Shown here piece by piece: positions 25,881 through 34,040 of a stretch of DNA of 56,903 nt. Numbering within the stretch: the stretch's first letter is position 1; each line of letters begins with the position of its first letter. The notes under the pieces are model-generated. The model was not told the origin of the DNA and did no database searches. It worked only from the letters and a program-made list of their open reading frames with translations. Source of the DNA: Ignavibacteriales bacterium (GTDB taxonomy: Bacteria; Bacteroidota; Ignavibacteria; Ignavibacteriales; SURF-24); NCBI GenBank assembly GCA_026390815.1, contig JAPLFH010000032.1, positions 1 to 56,903 of the forward strand, given 5' to 3'. The translations under genes were made by a program, and so were the position numbers.

Positions 25881-26580
25881 TGTTACTACCATTTTTAATT
25901 GGGACAACAAACACCATTAATAGATAAATGATTACTCCAACACCAAGCGTTAATACTGAAAGAGCAACCCAATAAATTCTTACACTTAATACCGGAACAT
26001 TTATATATTCGGCAAAACCAAGGCAAACTCCGGCAATCATTTTGTTTTGTGATGATCTAAACAAACCCGATGGTTGAATTACTTCAGAAAAAGAAAAATC
26101 AAAGCGAAGAGACAAAATAATAACCACAACAACTAAAAAAGCCGGAACTATTACCTGTTGTCTTATCCCAAAGAAACTGAAATGGTTTGATAAGCCAAAG
26201 TGTAAAAGTAGAAGGTACGTGCCCAGCAATATTAAAAAAGCTGAGAATAGAATTTTCACATTCTCCACATTCACGGAAGCAGTTAAATCATTCGTCTGGT
26301 AATTAGAGTACGGCGCTGTTTGCAGTACAATAGAAAGGATAAAATAAATTACAATTCCCCATCCACCTAAAATTAAACTAAGAATAAAAAACAACTGGAA
26401 GATTATCGGATCTAAATTAAAGTAATCTGCAAGACCGCCACAAACTCCAAAAATAATTTTGTTAGTTCGTGATCTGAACAATCTTTTTGGTTGAACTAAT
26501 TTATTTTCTTCTGAAATTTTTTGCGACGCATCTTCATCAAATTCGGAATTAGATTCTTCGGGTAAATTATTTTCTTCCAT
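25870..26580 (-). CDS. double PspC-domain membrane protein
   Basis: A 236-residue protein with two PspC domains: residues about 32-90 (KRLFRSRTNKIIFGVCGGLA ... DYFNLDP) and about 172-230 (GLFRSSQNKMIAGVCLGFAE ... YINVPV). Two extra membrane segments lie between them. The repeats are clearly homologous but diverged, implying an internal duplication. PspC proteins anchor or signal envelope stress in phage-shock systems. No pspA-like gene lies nearby. The first domain keeps GVCGGLA, whereas the second has GVCLGFA. Confidence 0.85.
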   Translation of the reverse strand: MEENNLPEESNSEFDEDASQKISEENKLVQPKRLFRSRTNKIIFGVCGGLADYFNLDPIIFQLFFILSLILGGWGIVIYFILSIVLQTAPYSNYQTNDLTASVNVENVKILFSAFLILLGTYLLLLHFGLSNHFSFFGIRQQVIVPAFLVVVVIILSLRFDFSFSEVIQPSGLFRSSQNKMIAGVCLGFAEYINVPVLSVRIYWVALSVLTLGVGVIIYLLMVFVVPIKNGSNNAE

Positions 26581-26734
26581 AAAATATTATATCAACTTCT
26601 AAAAATTTTAGTAATAAAGTGATCGTAAAATGAAGTGTTAGTTATAATCTGTTCGTACTAAGTATAAACCAAGTTATTCTTCCAATTTTGATTTCAATCC
26701 TGATCTTCCTCTTGATCTACTTTCAACTACATTG

Positions 26735-27331
26735 TTAAACAAAACTAAGCTTATAAGCCTCCCTGGTGTTAATAGTTCTTCGCTCAGTAATTATTTTATC
26801 AACTCTAACATCGTGGCGGTCAGTTTCAATGCTGTCAAAAAGTTGAAATTCGAATGCAACTACATATTTAGTTGCGAATGAATTAATTAAAAGTCGGTCA
26901 TAATATCCACCGCCGGAACCAACACGCTGACCTAAAAGTGAAACTGCGGTAGCCGGAACAAATATTAAATCGATATCGGATAGATCCTCATCGTAGCCAA
27001 CTTGCGGTTCTAAATATCCATCACGATTTTCCACCAGGTTATCCCAACCTGTAAATTGAAAGCGTTTGAATAATTTAGCTTCTTTGTGAAGTTTTGGTAA
27101 AAAAATTTGTTTTCCCCATCCAGCAGCAAAGTTAATTATTTTCTTTGTATCCACTTCGCCAGGTTTGTTGGATATATAAATATGGATTTTCTTGGCGTAA
27201 ACAAAATCATCCGCAGAAGAAAGCCTTTGAATTATTTTATCAGTTTTAATATTAACATCCTGCGGGGATATGTTTCGTTTTTTCTCTAAAACTAATTTTC
27301 TCACTTCAGATTTTGGAATTAATGGTTGCAT
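26735..27331 (-). CDS. 5-formyltetrahydrofolate cyclo-ligase
   Basis: A 198-residue enzyme converting 5-formyl-THF to 5,10-methenyl-THF with ATP. It has an N-terminal basic segment (SEVRKLVLEKKRNIS), YISNKPGEVDTKKI, LEPQVGYDEDLSDIDLIFVPA, and the nucleotide-binding glycine-rich loop RVGSGGGYYDRLL. Length is normal. It stands alone on the minus strand between PspC and a kinase. Confidence 0.9.
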   Translation of the reverse strand: MQPLIPKSEVRKLVLEKKRNISPQDVNIKTDKIIQRLSSADDFVYAKKIHIYISNKPGEVDTKKIINFAAGWGKQIFLPKLHKEAKLFKRFQFTGWDNLVENRDGYLEPQVGYDEDLSDIDLIFVPATAVSLLGQRVGSGGGYYDRLLINSFATKYVVAFEFQLFDSIETDRHDVRVDKIITERRTINTREAYKLSFV

Positions 27332-27433
27332 TTCTAGTTCACTTCTTTTTGGATTTAGAACAATAAACTATTTTCAATATAATCAAAGAGAAAATTATTA
27401 TAAAGATCCAACCAAACTTTGGATGGAAATATT

Positions 27434-28198
27434 TTAACCTTTTGGTAACATAAAGGAGAATTTTGTTCCTCTATTCGGCTCACTTTCCAAAATTAGTTTA
27501 CTATTGTGTAATAGTAATAAATCATTTGTTATCAAAAGTCCCAACCCCGTTCCTCTCTCACCGGCAGTACCAATAGTAGAAAATTTGGAATCAAAGTTAT
27601 TGATTTTACAAATCATTTCATTATCCATTCCAACACCTTCATCTATAACAGAAATTACCACATTTTCATTAATTACCTTCATTGCAATTTTAGCAATTCC
27701 GCCTTTATTGCTGAACTTAATTGCATTAGATATAAGATTCCCTAGTATTGCTGCAAACATATTTTCATCCGCATTAACAAAGGTGTCTTTATTTATATCA
27801 GCTATAAATTTGATTTCCTTTTTAGAAGCTTTAGATTGAAACAATAATAAAATTTTCTTCACATTTTCATAAATGTCGATCGGTTTGGGATTAAAATCAA
27901 TCTTGCCGGTTTTAATTCGTGCCCAATCCAGAATATTTGTAAGCAAATCATATTGATTATGTATGGACTTATTAAGTTCGGAACTGAACCGGAATATTTC
28001 TTCCTTATTTAATGTATTTAATTCTGTTGTAAGAATTTCGGACAAACCAAGTAGCGCTTGAAAAGGACTTCTTAGATCATGAGCCAATGTAAAGAAGAAC
28101 TTGTCTTTGTTGGCATTTTGCTCTTTCAGATCCTCGTTTTCTTTGTTAAGCAGTTTTATTTCTTTTAGTAATTCTTCGTTAGTAATTATATCATTCAT
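27434..28198 (-). CDS. soluble sensor histidine kinase
   Basis: A 254-residue kinase without membrane segments or a recognised sensory domain. A coiled coil (about 1-30) leads into HisKA with FFTLAHDLRSPFQALLGLSE (phospho-His near 39) and a HATPase domain. The latter has the N box NLISNAIKFS, the G1 box DEGVGMDN and the G2 box GERGTGLGLLITNDLL. The response regulator is not adjacent, so it is an orphan kinase here. AAGGGA precedes the ATG. Confidence 0.88.
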   Translation of the reverse strand: MNDIITNEELLKEIKLLNKENEDLKEQNANKDKFFFTLAHDLRSPFQALLGLSEILTTELNTLNKEEIFRFSSELNKSIHNQYDLLTNILDWARIKTGKIDFNPKPIDIYENVKKILLLFQSKASKKEIKFIADINKDTFVNADENMFAAILGNLISNAIKFSNKGGIAKIAMKVINENVVISVIDEGVGMDNEMICKINNFDSKFSTIGTAGERGTGLGLLITNDLLLLHNSKLILESEPNRGTKFSFMLPKG

Positions 28199-28361
28199 TA
28201 TTTCCCTTAATTCAATTTTACAACGGAATTTATGAAATAAAAATCATTTATTCCGTAAAAGAATCGGTTAAAGTGGATTAAATAACGAAAATTTTTTTTG
28301 GGTTTCTTTGATTTAATACAAATTTAAATTCTACAAATACTTTGGAATAAGTGAAATTAAG

Positions 28362-28654
28362 TATAAAACTGAATCAAACTTTACAGCGACAGTTCCTGGG
28401 AAACTATGGGCGCCGTAGGTGGTTCAATTTCAAATATTCTTATGTACAATCTGCCGGACGATTATTACTCTAATTATATTAATGTTGTTAAGAATTTATC
28501 AATCAGTGATCTTACAAACGCAGCTAAGAAAGTTGTTTTTCCTGATAAATTGGTTTGGGTAATAGTTGGAGATAAAGCAAAGATTGAAGGTCCAGTAAAG
28601 GAATTAGGTTACGAAATAAAATACATTGATGGCAATGGTAATGTAATAGAATAG
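28362..28654 (+). pseudogene. C-terminal relic of an M16 family metallopeptidase
   Basis: The 3' part from ATG 28406 gives ISNILMYNLPDDYYSNYI and PDKLVWVIVGDKAKIE, typical of the last domain of bacterial M16 (pitrilysin-type) peptidases. Upstream, the family pattern VPGK continues in another frame (28383-28403), so there is a frameshift near 28400. The remaining roughly 350 residues, including the HXXEH site of a partner domain, are absent. A terminator follows. Confidence 0.7.
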
Positions 28655-28666
28655 AAATTGTTATTT

Positions 28667-28702
28667 AATTCCCACCCAATTAATTAGGACGGGAATTTTT
28701 TT
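28667..28702 (+). terminator. rho-independent terminator after the M16 relic
   Basis: AATTCCC / GGGAATT form a 7-bp stem around a 17-base loop, followed by seven T. Its survival indicates that the original M16 gene ended here. Confidence 0.55.
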
Positions 28703-28772
28703 AAAATAAAAAAACTCCAACCCGATAAGGAAATTCAATTCAGGCTGAAGCTAATAATAAGGAGGAGAAACT

Positions 28773-29486
28773 CTACACCGCCAATTTTTTTGCTAATCTT
28801 CTTTTTGCAATTGGTAAAATTGTTTCTTCAAACGGAAAATCAAGATCGCAAACCATATTAAATGTTGCCGGATTTGGCAACGTATCATATTCTTTTATCA
28901 AATTTAATTTAATAGAACTTAGTGATTCTTGTTCAACATCATTTTTCCATAAAGATTGAATTAAAGAAACTCTCATTAGTGATGAAGAATTTGTATCAAG
29001 AGAAATAAAAGGAATTTCGTAACGGTAAATCTGTTCAGAATCATTTTTTTGATTAGTTATAAAAAAGTATCCTTCATTTTTATAAAGCGGTATCAATCCA
29101 ATTTCTTCAATCTGTATATTCTGTTTAACAAAACTATAAATTGCCTTTCCTTCAGTAATAATTTCCAAAATTTGCGGATGAGCCCAATTTACAAAATCAA
29201 AGACCTGGTTAACATCATTTGCAATCGCGGAATCATCCGGAAAATCTTTTTCCTTTGCCAGCGAAGTATTTGGTGTTAGCTGCGGGAAAATAATTTCCAG
29301 TTTAGTTTTTTCTTTTATAATACCATCAAGCAATTCTTCCATTTCAATAAGTTCTGAAAGAGCAGGGTATACCTTGTTTTTATGCAATTGTTCTGAATAA
29401 TTCTTCAAGGTTCCAAGCAACTGATATTGACTCATTTCATAATCAGTTGCCGATGATAAAAATGTATCTAATGTTAGTTTTTTCAT
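28773..29486 (-). CDS. hypothetical cytoplasmic protein
   Basis: A 237-residue protein with no signal peptide, no membrane segments and no recognised family. The N-terminal half is helical and charged (MSQYQLLGTLKNYSEQLHKN; MEELLDGIIKEKTKLE). The C-terminal half looks mixed alpha/beta (GYFFITNQKNDSEQIYRYEI). A purine-rich stretch (GGGAAAAG) precedes the ATG. The codon usage and lack of stops support a real gene, but nothing in its neighbourhood suggests a job. Confidence 0.6.
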   Translation of the reverse strand: MKKLTLDTFLSSATDYEMSQYQLLGTLKNYSEQLHKNKVYPALSELIEMEELLDGIIKEKTKLEIIFPQLTPNTSLAKEKDFPDDSAIANDVNQVFDFVNWAHPQILEIITEGKAIYSFVKQNIQIEEIGLIPLYKNEGYFFITNQKNDSEQIYRYEIPFISLDTNSSSLMRVSLIQSLWKNDVEQESLSSIKLNLIKEYDTLPNPATFNMVCDLDFPFEETILPIAKRRLAKKLAV

Positions 29487-29818
29487 TTCGCTTTTCCCTT
29501 ACAAATATTCTTTCTTTTGGTTGTACGCTGCTCCTATCTTATTAACAAAATTTATTCAACAATAATTGTGCTTTTAGACAAATAAATTTTAAGGAGAACA
29601 TTGAAAGCAGGACAAATATTTTTAGCAAAAATTTCTAACGACATTTATAATCCTGCTTCAATATGATTATCGAAAAAAGTAAAAATAGTTTAATACCAAA
29701 AATGAGCAGTAAGATTTTGGAAGAAAACACGAGGCGAGGGTGAGTGACGAGAGATTGAGGACAAGAGCAGGTACCAAATAAATTTTAATGCTCCTATCCC
29801 CTTTTCTAAATTACTATT
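29487..29818. other. non-coding gap downstream of the efflux locus
   Basis: No gene or clear motif. It contains one GAGGCGAGGGTGAGTGACGA-type low-complexity stretch (about 29730-29762) of the kind found between genes in this region. No terminator was identified for the permease genes. Confidence 0.4.
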
Positions 29819-30949
29819 CTATTCTAATTTCTTTTTAAACCTTAAAGAGCTTGCTATAAGAATTGCAATTCCCATTAAGAAAAGTATTAAAGTATCCAAC
29901 CAGAGATCGGAAAAGCCAATTCCTTTAAGAACTATTCCACGAAGAATTGTAATATAATACTTAAGAGGAATAACGTAAGTTATCCATTGAATAACCTGCG
30001 GCATGTTCTCAATTGGGAATGCAAAACCGGATAGATATATCATTGGCATAAGGATGCCAAACTGTGCTACCATCATTGCCTGTTGTTGTGTTTTAGAAAT
30101 TGTGGAAACAAATAATCCTAATCCTAAAGTAGACAAAACAAATAATAGGGATGTAAACATTAAAAAGAAAAAACTACCCCGGATTCCAATATTGAACCAG
30201 AAAACCATAATTGTGGTAACGATAAGTACATCAATAAAACCGATGATAACAAACGGAATTAGCTTTCCGATTATTAACTGGTAAGGTTTAATAGGAGTTA
30301 CAATTAACTGTTCAAGTGTTCCAATTTCTCTTTCTTTAACAACAGCCATCGACATAAGAATGGTTGTAATTACCATAAGAATTAATCCCATAATGCTTGG
30401 TACCATAAAATTACGTGTCTTCAAATCGGGATTGTACCAAATCCTAACTTCCGGGGTTAACGAACCAACAAGTAAACCTTTTCTTCCGCTCTTATCCTGA
30501 ATATCGAGTAATATATTTTTTGAAAAACCAATTGTAATTGCCTGAACATACCCCAATGCAATGGAAGCTTTGTTTCCATCAGAACCATCAAATATTGCCT
30601 GGAGCTGTGTTGTTTCCCTTCTGTTTATTTTATTCTCAAAATCTTTAGGAATTACTAAAGCAGCAACTGCTTTTCCCTTATTGATAAGATCTGTTACTTG
30701 TTCATAGTTATCAGCAAAGTAATCAACAGCAAAATATCCGGAGCCTTCAAGACTTCGAACAAACTGCCGGCTTGTTTCGGATTTATCCTGATCATATACA
30801 ACTGTATTAACTGTATTTACATCCATGGTTGCAGCATACCCCAGCAGTAACAATTGAAGCACCGGTGCCAGAAAAATGATTCCAAATAATTTAGGATCGC
30901 GTTTAACTTGTATAAATTCTTTTATTAAAATTGCAAATATCGTTTTCAA
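29819..30949 (-). CDS. ABC-2 type efflux permease (YbhR/YhhJ-like)
   Basis: A 376-residue permease with one N-terminal membrane helix, a large periplasmic domain (about 45-175) and five C-terminal membrane helices. KEREIGTLEQLIVTPIKPYQ follows the second helix and is the family hallmark. The start is TTG at 30949 with AGGAG 8 bases upstream. It follows a second permease of the same length, and together they form the membrane part of a tripartite exporter. The closest known plan is E. coli YbhS/YbhR, which export drugs and cations. Confidence 0.88.
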   Translation of the reverse strand: MKTIFAILIKEFIQVKRDPKLFGIIFLAPVLQLLLLGYAATMDVNTVNTVVYDQDKSETSRQFVRSLEGSGYFAVDYFADNYEQVTDLINKGKAVAALVIPKDFENKINRRETTQLQAIFDGSDGNKASIALGYVQAITIGFSKNILLDIQDKSGRKGLLVGSLTPEVRIWYNPDLKTRNFMVPSIMGLILMVITTILMSMAVVKEREIGTLEQLIVTPIKPYQLIIGKLIPFVIIGFIDVLIVTTIMVFWFNIGIRGSFFFLMFTSLLFVLSTLGLGLFVSTISKTQQQAMMVAQFGILMPMIYLSGFAFPIENMPQVIQWITYVIPLKYYITILRGIVLKGIGFSDLWLDTLILFLMGIAILIASSLRFKKKLE

Positions 30950-30983
30950 AATTATCTCCTAACTTTAGAATGATGATGCATAA

Positions 30984-32114
30984 CTAAGCATTTGTAGATT
31001 TCTTATATCTGATTGTTGCTAATCCTAAAAATATGGTTGAGAAAATGATTAAGTAAATAACCTGTTGCCAAAACGCTTCAAGCCCCACTCCTTTAATTAA
31101 TATATCTCTTAGAATAACAATAAAAAATTTTGCCGGAGTAATGTTTGTAAAAATCTGGACTACTACCGGCATGCTCTCTATTGGAAAAATAAATCCGGAC
31201 AGTATAAAAGATGGCAGCATTGAAATAAGCGTTGCCATTTGAAATGCAACTTGCTGAGATTCGGCAATAGTAGAAACAAAAATACCTAAACTTAAAGAAG
31301 CGAAAATGAAAATCAACATTGTAATGAAAAGAAGTAATATGCTTCCTTTAATTACTATTCCAAATAAAAAATATCCTGCTATCAAAATCATCCCGGCTAT
31401 CATTAAAGAAGTTATTGCATAAGGAATAGTTTTACCAATCATCAACTCGATGGCATTAACCGGTGACACATTTATTTGTTCAATTGTTCCTTGTTCTTTT
31501 TCTCTAACAATAGAAAGTGAAATTGAAATGACAGAAGTTATTATCATAATCATTGCAATTAAGCCTGGAATAAGAAATGTTGTTGACTTCAAATCGGGAT
31601 TGAACCAAAAAACCGGTTGTAAATCAATTGGTACATAAGAACTTTTTCCGGTTACTGCCAAGTACTCTTTAGAAAATTTTTGCGAGTAATCCCGTGTTGC
31701 AGCATTCATATAATTCATTATAATAGTTGCAGTGTTTCCATTTACTCCATCAACTAAAACCTGCACTTTAGTATCGTTTTTGGAATAAATATCGTGCGAT
31801 GTTTCTTTTGAAACCACAATCACGCATTGTGCTTTCTGCCCGTCAAGATATTCCTTTATCTGATAGTCGTTATTTAGGGAACCAACCAAATCAAAATAAT
31901 TTGAGCTTGTTAATGCATTTATAAATTCACGGGAGTTGGAAGATTTATCTTTGTCATAAATTGCAACTTTAATATGATGAACATCGAAATTTATAGCATA
32001 GCCAAAAATTACCAGCAGTAAAACTGGAAACAGAAAGAGTACCATCAGCATCCTAACATCTCTTTTAAGTTGCCTTATTTCTTTTTTTGCTATTGCTTTA
32101 ATTCTATTAAACAT
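30984..32114 (-). CDS. ABC-2 type efflux permease (YbhS-like)
   Basis: A 376-residue paralogue of the following permease. The basic N-terminus FNRIKAIAKKEIRQLKRDVR precedes helix 1, then come a periplasmic domain and five helices with VREKEQGTIEQINVSPVNAI. The pair probably makes a heterodimer. It lies directly after the inserted REP-associated transposase unit, which now separates it from the ATPase gene. GGGAAAAC precedes the ATG. Confidence 0.88.
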   Translation of the reverse strand: MFNRIKAIAKKEIRQLKRDVRMLMVLFLFPVLLLVIFGYAINFDVHHIKVAIYDKDKSSNSREFINALTSSNYFDLVGSLNNDYQIKEYLDGQKAQCVIVVSKETSHDIYSKNDTKVQVLVDGVNGNTATIIMNYMNAATRDYSQKFSKEYLAVTGKSSYVPIDLQPVFWFNPDLKSTTFLIPGLIAMIMIITSVISISLSIVREKEQGTIEQINVSPVNAIELMIGKTIPYAITSLMIAGMILIAGYFLFGIVIKGSILLLFITMLIFIFASLSLGIFVSTIAESQQVAFQMATLISMLPSFILSGFIFPIESMPVVVQIFTNITPAKFFIVILRDILIKGVGLEAFWQQVIYLIIFSTIFLGLATIRYKKSTNA

Positions 32115-32129
32115 GTTTTCCCTTACAAC

Positions 32130-32154
32130 CTTCGAGGTTCAACAAACCTCGAAG
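32130..32154. repeat. REP-like hairpin flanking the transposase (one side)
   Basis: CTTCGAGGTT (32130-32139) and AACCTCGAAG (32145-32154) form a perfect 10-bp stem with a 5-base loop. It lies 18 bases beyond the stop of the REP-associated transposase and pairs with a similar hairpin at 32748-32778 on its other side. Confidence 0.7.
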
Positions 32155-32172
32155 ATTATTGTCTTTTTTTAG

Positions 32173-32730
32173 TTAAAATAAAATTGAATAATCAAATCTT
32201 TCTTCTTTCTGAATAAGGAGATTCTTAAAATCCGCGACCTTGTCAAATATCTTTAGTATTTCAGATGTATCTGTTACTATAGATGAATAAGAAAAATATT
32301 CTTTTGCTGAAGAATATTCCCAGTCTTCTGGCAAGTATACTAAACCGGATCTAACTGGATTATTTACAATATATTTGAAAAGTGTTATGTAATGGTTTTT
32401 ATCTATTATTAATTTACTTTTTGTTCGTCCTTGAAATAAAACCCCCGTTCTTCCATACCTTTTATTTGTTCCTTTAGTGTAAGCGTTGGTTAAATCTCCA
32501 ATAAACTTTCCGATTTCATGCTCAGTGGTAATCTGTTTTACAAACAAATGAAAATGATTTGGCATTAAACAATAACAAAGTATTTTCACGGAATATTTTA
32601 ATTTATACTCCACCATCTTTCTTAAGAAATACACATAATCACTTTTATCACTAAATATTTTATCCTTGTTTACACCCTGGTTATAAAGATGATGATAAGT
32701 GTTCATATGATAATATTTTGGGCTTTCCAT
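32173..32730 (-). CDS. REP-associated tyrosine transposase (Y1_Tnp family)
   Basis: A 185-residue HUH-type single-strand transposase. It has the metal-binding motif MPNHFHLFV (about 57-65) and the candidate catalytic tyrosine in LTNAYTKGTNKRYG. The C-terminal basic part includes FQGRTKSK and YIVNNPVRSGLV. The length and motifs are complete. It is bracketed by two AACCTTC-type hairpins (32130-32154 and 32748-32778), which look like its cognate REP substrates. The whole unit lies between an ABC ATPase and its permease and is read in the same direction, so it may be transcribed with them. Confidence 0.85.
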   Translation of the reverse strand: MESPKYYHMNTYHHLYNQGVNKDKIFSDKSDYVYFLRKMVEYKLKYSVKILCYCLMPNHFHLFVKQITTEHEIGKFIGDLTNAYTKGTNKRYGRTGVLFQGRTKSKLIIDKNHYITLFKYIVNNPVRSGLVYLPEDWEYSSAKEYFSYSSIVTDTSEILKIFDKVADFKNLLIQKEERFDYSILF

Positions 32731-32747
32731 ATTTTTTGTCCCAATAG

Positions 32748-32778
32748 AACCTTCAAGGTTTTAAGAACCTTGAAGGTT
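32748..32778. repeat. REP-like hairpin flanking the transposase (other side)
   Basis: AACCTTCAAGGTT (32748-32760) and AACCTTGAAGGTT (32766-32778) form a perfect 13-bp stem with loop TTAAG. It shares AACCTTC.AGGTT with the hairpin beyond the other end of the transposase gene. It ends 4 bases from the stop of the ATPase gene. Confidence 0.75.
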
Positions 32779-32782
32779 GGTG

Positions 32783-33709
32783 TTATTTGCTATCCTTTTC
32801 TAAAAGGTGAATAAAAACATCTTCAAGTGTTGGAACAATTTTATCCACCCGTTTTGTGGAAATTGAATTAAGCAGCAGGACATCAAAAATCTGCCTTTCA
32901 TCAATATACCCTTCATTAACAGCCAGATGGATATTGTTGCCGAAGATAGAAACTTCATCAACAAAATTTTCTTTCTCAAGAATCTCAAGTGCAGCCACCG
33001 GTTTATCACATTCAACTTGCAGTATTGTTCCTTTCAGATAATTTGTTTTTAATTCTTTTGAATTTCCTTCGGCTATCAATTTACCGGCATTAATTAAAAT
33101 AATATTATTACAGAATTCTGCTTCTTCAAGATAATGCGTTGTAACAAATACAGTTGTTCCTTCGGCAGAAAGATCGTTAATCAGATCCCAGAAATTTCTT
33201 CTGGAAATTGGATCAACTCCGCTTGTAGGCTCATCAAGAAAAACAATTTTTGGTTGATGAATAACTGCGGTACCAAGAGCGAGTCTCTGTTTTATTCCAC
33301 CGGGTAATGAAGCGGTTAATGTGTTTTCTTTTCCTTCAAGATTTGCGACCTTAAGAACCCATTTTTTTCTTTCATTCAGCTTGTGATTATATAAACCATA
33401 AACTCCACCAAAAAAATTAATGTTTTCCTCAACTGTAAGATCATTATAAAGTGAAAAACGCTGAGACATATAACCGATATTTTTCTTAACCATATCGGGT
33501 TCTTTTTTAATGCTGTACCCGCCAACCAAAGCATCTCCGCTGGTTGGTTCTATAATTCCGCACAGCATTCTTATTGTTGTAGATTTACCAGCGCCGTTTG
33601 CACCAAGGAATCCAAATATTTCACCCTCCTTAACATTAAAGGAAATATTATCAACCGAGATGAACTTGCCGAATTTCTTTGTTAGGTTTTTTATTTCAAT
33701 TGAATACAT
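32783..33709 (-). CDS. ABC transporter ATPase (second half of a YbhF-like pair)
   Basis: A 308-residue ATPase with Walker A GFLGANGAGKSTTIRML, a Q-loop region (MSQRFSLY), an unusual signature LPGGIKQRLALG (Pro for Ser), Walker B IVFLDEPTSGVDP and the H-loop TTHYLEEAE. A C-terminal domain of about 90 residues follows, typical of drug-export ATPases. Walker A is also less usual (ANGAGKS). It probably pairs with the ATPase at 35434-36348. The REP-transposase unit is inserted directly downstream. Confidence 0.9.
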   Translation of the reverse strand: MYSIEIKNLTKKFGKFISVDNISFNVKEGEIFGFLGANGAGKSTTIRMLCGIIEPTSGDALVGGYSIKKEPDMVKKNIGYMSQRFSLYNDLTVEENINFFGGVYGLYNHKLNERKKWVLKVANLEGKENTLTASLPGGIKQRLALGTAVIHQPKIVFLDEPTSGVDPISRRNFWDLINDLSAEGTTVFVTTHYLEEAEFCNNIILINAGKLIAEGNSKELKTNYLKGTILQVECDKPVAALEILEKENFVDEVSIFGNNIHLAVNEGYIDERQIFDVLLLNSISTKRVDKIVPTLEDVFIHLLEKDSK

Positions 33710-33834
33710 TCGTTAATTAATTATCCTTTTAATTTTTGAAGAAGCCAGGAGACAGAAGTAAGGAGTCTGTTAGAAAATAATTTATTCATTTTCCACATTC
33801 CCTGCTTGATTTAATATTGCTTTCGAATATGCAT

Positions 33835-34001
33835 ATACTAAATGAAAAGTGGTTTTCCTAAAATAGGTATACTGGTATAGGGTATAGGGCATAAGGTAAA
33901 TATCCATGCTTTATACCATTATACCTTTATATCCTTATACCCTGCATCTCCATAAAGCATAACTTATTTAAAGGAACTGAAAACCAAGTTATTTCAAGTA
34001 T
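33835..34001. mobile_element. MITE-like inverted-repeat element, copy 2
   Basis: This 167-bp unit has the same ends as the copy at 12921-13090: ATACTAAATGAAAAGTGGTT... on the left, and GAAAACCAAGTTATTTCAAG... on the right (16/23 terminal match). GGTATA-rich internal arms are also shared. It lies between tolC and the second ATPase gene. On both sides the surrounding spacer carries GACTTCTGTCTTCT-type low-complexity units (33738-33765, 34014-34038). Confidence 0.65.
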
Positions 34002-34040
34002 ATACGCTTTTAATTCTGCCTTCTGACTTCTGTCTTCTAT

